DNA of 33,274 nucleotides, taken from Alphaproteobacteria bacterium. GTDB taxonomy: Bacteria > Pseudomonadota > Alphaproteobacteria > Rs-D84. The notes beneath the pieces were generated by a model. It was not told where the DNA came from. It searched no databases and saw nothing but the letters and a program-made list of their open reading frames with translations. The position numbers and the translations under genes were made by a program. This document shows positions 31,087 through 33,274 of the stretch, in pieces (position 1 is the stretch's first letter; every line of letters starts with the position of its first letter). The DNA lies in the NCBI GenBank assembly GCA_024402715.1, contig JAKSTF010000007.1:1-33274 (forward strand), in the 5' to 3' direction.

Positions 31087-32544
31087 ATGAACAAAATAAG
31101 AAGTCGTTTTGCACCAAGTCCAACGGGATATATGCATATTGGTAATTTAAGAACTGCTTTGTATGAATATTTAATTGCGAAAAGTCAGAAAGGCGAATTT
31201 GTTTTACGTATTGAAGACACCGATCAAGAACGTTATATTGAAGGGGCTGTTGATATCATTTATAAGACAATGAAAGATGTCGGTTTTGTTCATGATGAAG
31301 GGCCTGACGTTGGTGGCGCATATGGCCCATATATTCAGTCAGAACGAAAGAGTATTTATAAGAGTTACGCTGATCAATTAGTTGATTTGGGTGGGGCACA
31401 CTACTGTTTTTGTTCTGCAGAAGAAATTGAAAAACAACGTCAATATGCCGAGCAAAATGGAAAACCCTTTAAATTTATTGATCCTTGCAAAAGTATTAGC
31501 GTTGACGAAGCGCGCGAACGCATTAAAAATGGGGAAAAATATACTGTTCGTCAAACCATTGACCCAGTTGGGAAAACAACTTTTATCGATGAAGTCTACG
31601 GAAAAATCACTGTTGACAATAGCGCATTGGATGAAGGTATTTTGTTAAAATCAGACGGTTTGCCAACTTATAACTTTGCCAATGTAATTGATGACCACGA
31701 GATGAAAATCAGTCACGTGGTTCGTGGTAATGAATATTTGTCATCTACCCCAAAATACAACTTAATTTATGAAGCATATGGTTGGGATATTCCAACGTAT
31801 GTCCACTTACCACCCATTATGAAAGATGAACATAATAAATTGAGTAAACGCAACGGCGATGCCTCTTTTCAAGATTTAGTCCAAAAAGGTTATTTGCCAG
31901 AAGCAATAATAAACTATATTGCTTTGTTAGGTTGGAGTCCAAAAACTGAACAAGAAATTTTTTCAATGGATGAATTAATTGAAAAATTTTCAATAAAAGG
32001 AATCAACAAGTCAGCCCCTATTTTTGACATCGAAAAGTTAAAGTGGATGAATGGCGTTTACATTCGTCGATTGTCGTTAGAAGATTTTCATGAGAAGACC
32101 TTGCCTTACTACCAACAGACGATAAAACGGGAAATTGACTTAAAAGAATTATCAAAAATTTTACAGTCCCGTATCAATACGTTCTCTGAAATTTCAGAGC
32201 TGATTGATTTTATTGAATCATTGCCAGATTATTCGTTAGATTTATTCATTCACAAAAAAATGAAAACTGATTTAAGTATTTCATTAAAAGTGTTGGAAGA
32301 AGCATTAACTGTGTTTGATAATCCTGATTGTTTTGGGTCAAGGGAGAAGCTGCATAATGAATTAATTGCGATGCTTGCCAAAATGGGAATGAAAAATGGT
32401 CAAGTGTTTTGGCCAATTCGAGTTGCTTTGACAGGCAAACAATTTACACCTGGTGGTGCAACAGAAGTTGCATTTCTACTCGGACAGAAAGAAAGTATTA
32501 AACGAATTAATATTGCTGTTAATAAAATAAAAAATGCACAATAA
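31087..32544 (+). CDS. gltX: Glutamate--tRNA ligase, Firmicutes-like
   Basis: It charges tRNA-Glu (or Glu/Gln) with glutamate. The protein has 485 residues. Class I signature HIGH appears as 'PSPTGYMHIGNLRTALY' (residues 11-27), with 'RIEDTDQERYIEGAVDIIY' next. A 'YCFCSAEEIE' insertion, 'VIDDHEMKISHVVRGNEYLSSTPKY', and KMSKS as 'KLSKRNGDASF' follow. A C-terminal anticodon-binding domain ends '...FTPGGATEVAFLLGQKESIKRI'. The 'DEGPDVGG-YGPYIQSERKSIYK' wording is typical of Clostridia-type enzymes and unlike alphaproteobacterial GltX. GAAAGG lies before the ATG. It is probably acquired horizontally, either replacing or duplicating the native enzyme. Confidence 0.95.
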   Translation: MNKIRSRFAPSPTGYMHIGNLRTALYEYLIAKSQKGEFVLRIEDTDQERYIEGAVDIIYKTMKDVGFVHDEGPDVGGAYGPYIQSERKSIYKSYADQLVDLGGAHYCFCSAEEIEKQRQYAEQNGKPFKFIDPCKSISVDEARERIKNGEKYTVRQTIDPVGKTTFIDEVYGKITVDNSALDEGILLKSDGLPTYNFANVIDDHEMKISHVVRGNEYLSSTPKYNLIYEAYGWDIPTYVHLPPIMKDEHNKLSKRNGDASFQDLVQKGYLPEAIINYIALLGWSPKTEQEIFSMDELIEKFSIKGINKSAPIFDIEKLKWMNGVYIRRLSLEDFHEKTLPYYQQTIKREIDLKELSKILQSRINTFSEISELIDFIESLPDYSLDLFIHKKMKTDLSISLKVLEEALTVFDNPDCFGSREKLHNELIAMLAKMGMKNGQVFWPIRVALTGKQFTPGGATEVAFLLGQKESIKRINIAVNKIKNAQ

Positions 32545-32926
32545 AGAACAATAAAATCAACAGTTTTTACTCTAAAAATTCTTTTTAATTATTGTATCTT
32601 TTAAACAAATGCTTTTTATGTTATTATTTGCTTTATTGGTCTTATTATTTGAAAAATAACAAGACTTGTTTTCTGCTCATCAATAAAACTTGCATTTACT
32701 ATTGAAAGTTTTATGATTCTTATTCAAAGGATTCACCTTAAAACACTTGATTCTATTGTTCCTTATTTTGAAAGTTGTCGTTGTATTTGCTAATGTAAAT
32801 AAAAATAACGGCGCATTCATTACTATGCAAACTCCGCTTGCAATTACTATCAAAAACATCTGATAACATTGCATCAACACTAAATGATATTCTTCTAATT
32901 AATTCATCTTTTGGGTTATCGCATTA
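32545..32926. other. AT-rich stretch without a recognisable gene
   Basis: No frame here has a convincing start, ribosome site or protein character. A weak imperfect hairpin CTTATTATT/AATAACAAG (about 32640-32665) follows gltX and may be its terminator. The sequence has the look of decayed or non-coding accessory DNA. Confidence 0.5.
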
Positions 32927-33011
32927 GTGCTTACTAATGGCCAGAAGTCCAGTCTTTTATGCAGAAACAAGCACTATTTTTTATTGTCTGTTATGGGGGT
33001 AAATGTGCGGA

Positions 33012-33178
33012 ATGATTCCCTGCAAATGCAAAAAAATTCCCTGCTAAAAAATGGCCATCTTTTCGTGATTGGGTATAGAAATGCCGGATTTCTGTGGGGT
33101 ATGCGGTACGTATACTTGAAAACATCCCAGGAACAACCGAAGAAAATCCCTGCAAATTCCCTGTATTTAGGGAATTTA
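33012..33178. repeat. Cluster of TTCCCTG(C) repeats with an inverted pair
   Basis: The motif (A)TTCCCTGCAAAT or close variants occurs at about 33015-33027, 33036-33045, 33144-33155 and 33156-33164. The last copy is paired with its inverse in AAATTCCCT-GTATTT-AGGGAATTT, a perfect 9-bp palindrome. The 100-residue frame that runs across this zone shows no protein family. The repeats are seen directly; a role as recombinase or protein binding sites is inference. Confidence 0.6.
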
Positions 33179-33224
33179 GGTATGGCAAATTGTGCAACTA
33201 AATACCCGCCGACCAGTATTAAAA

Positions 33225-33260
33225 AATAAAAACGGATACCTAAAAGTGTCCGTTTTTTCT
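33225..33260. terminator. Bidirectional intrinsic terminator
   Basis: AAAACGGATAC-CTAAAA-GTGTCCGTTTT (33229-33256; one G-U) is followed by TTCTTT and preceded by A-runs. It lies just after a CCGACCAG octamer that repeats the end of tRNA-Pro plus the next base, and it may end a transcript entering from the right of the window. Confidence 0.75.
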
Positions 33261-33274
33261 TTACCCTCTTAAAG

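Noticed and set aside
32680-32880. 66-residue minus-strand frame
   Set aside because: No ribosome site, low-complexity composition, no family resemblance; likely chance frame in AT-rich DNA.
33012-33178. CRISPR array
   Set aside because: Repeats are short, unequal and irregularly spaced, with no cas genes.
32927-33229. 100-residue plus-strand frame across the TTCCCTG repeats
   Set aside because: No convincing start signal, and the peptide is dictated by the DNA repeats; treated as non-coding.

Overview
The window looks like the chromosome of an AT-rich, Gram-negative, probably host-associated alphaproteobacterium. The evidence is a LpxI-type lipid A enzyme, several lipoboxes and outer-membrane beta-barrels, CvpA, a VirB11/CpaF-type ATPase, and an alphaproteobacterial TrmA/RlmCD-type RNA methyltransferase. 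G+C is clearly below 40 % by eye. The exact genus cannot be read from the window; the phylum-level placement is inference from gene families.

Layout. (1) 1-375: the N-terminus of a phage-type integrase runs off the left edge, directly downstream of the 3' end of a tRNA-Gly(GCC). This is the classic junction of an integrated element that extends leftwards. (2) 507-5659: a hypothetical gene, then a minus-strand cluster era > small lipoprotein > queA > tgt > coiled-coil membrane protein, closed by a shared terminator; queA and tgt are two steps of queuosine tRNA modification. (3) 5775-13855: a dCTP deaminase, two tandem paralogues of unknown function, a lipoprotein, an isolated VirB11-like ATPase, an FKBP lipoprotein, a small leucine-rich solenoid protein, lpxI, two outer-membrane barrels and a compact RNA methyltransferase. 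(4) 13912-20051: a large lipoprotein, lrgA-lrgB, a TatD-like hydrolase, tcdA, prmC, an M23 peptidase and yraN, very tightly packed. (5) 20103-25378: an accessory defence-type island on the minus strand. It has an HTH regulator, a structured non-coding stretch ending in a terminator, an Eco57I-like adenine methyltransferase, a short methyltransferase-like protein, and a GIY-YIG nuclease fused to an SF2 helicase. (6) 25501-30064: membrane and envelope genes, namely a two-TM protein, CvpA, a membrane-anchored CPHC thioredoxin-fold protein, a fused transporter/spermidine-synthase-like protein, and a secreted repeat protein. (7) 30171-33274: tRNA-Pro(TGG) followed by a second foreign-looking stretch with an orphan protein, a Firmicutes-like glutamyl-tRNA synthetase, and about 730 bases without a convincing gene but with TTCCCTG repeats and a strong terminator.

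How it fits together. The core is housekeeping translation and tRNA/rRNA modification (era, queA, tgt, tcdA, prmC, RNA methyltransferase) and envelope maintenance (lpxI, barrels, M23, lrgAB, cvpA). Accessory DNA sits at or next to tRNA genes at both ends and in the restriction-modification-like island. That island is the best candidate for an under-described system. Its fused nuclease-helicase, complete plus short methyltransferase pair, and possible leader-attenuation/HTH control together suggest a regulated anti-phage restriction-modification system.
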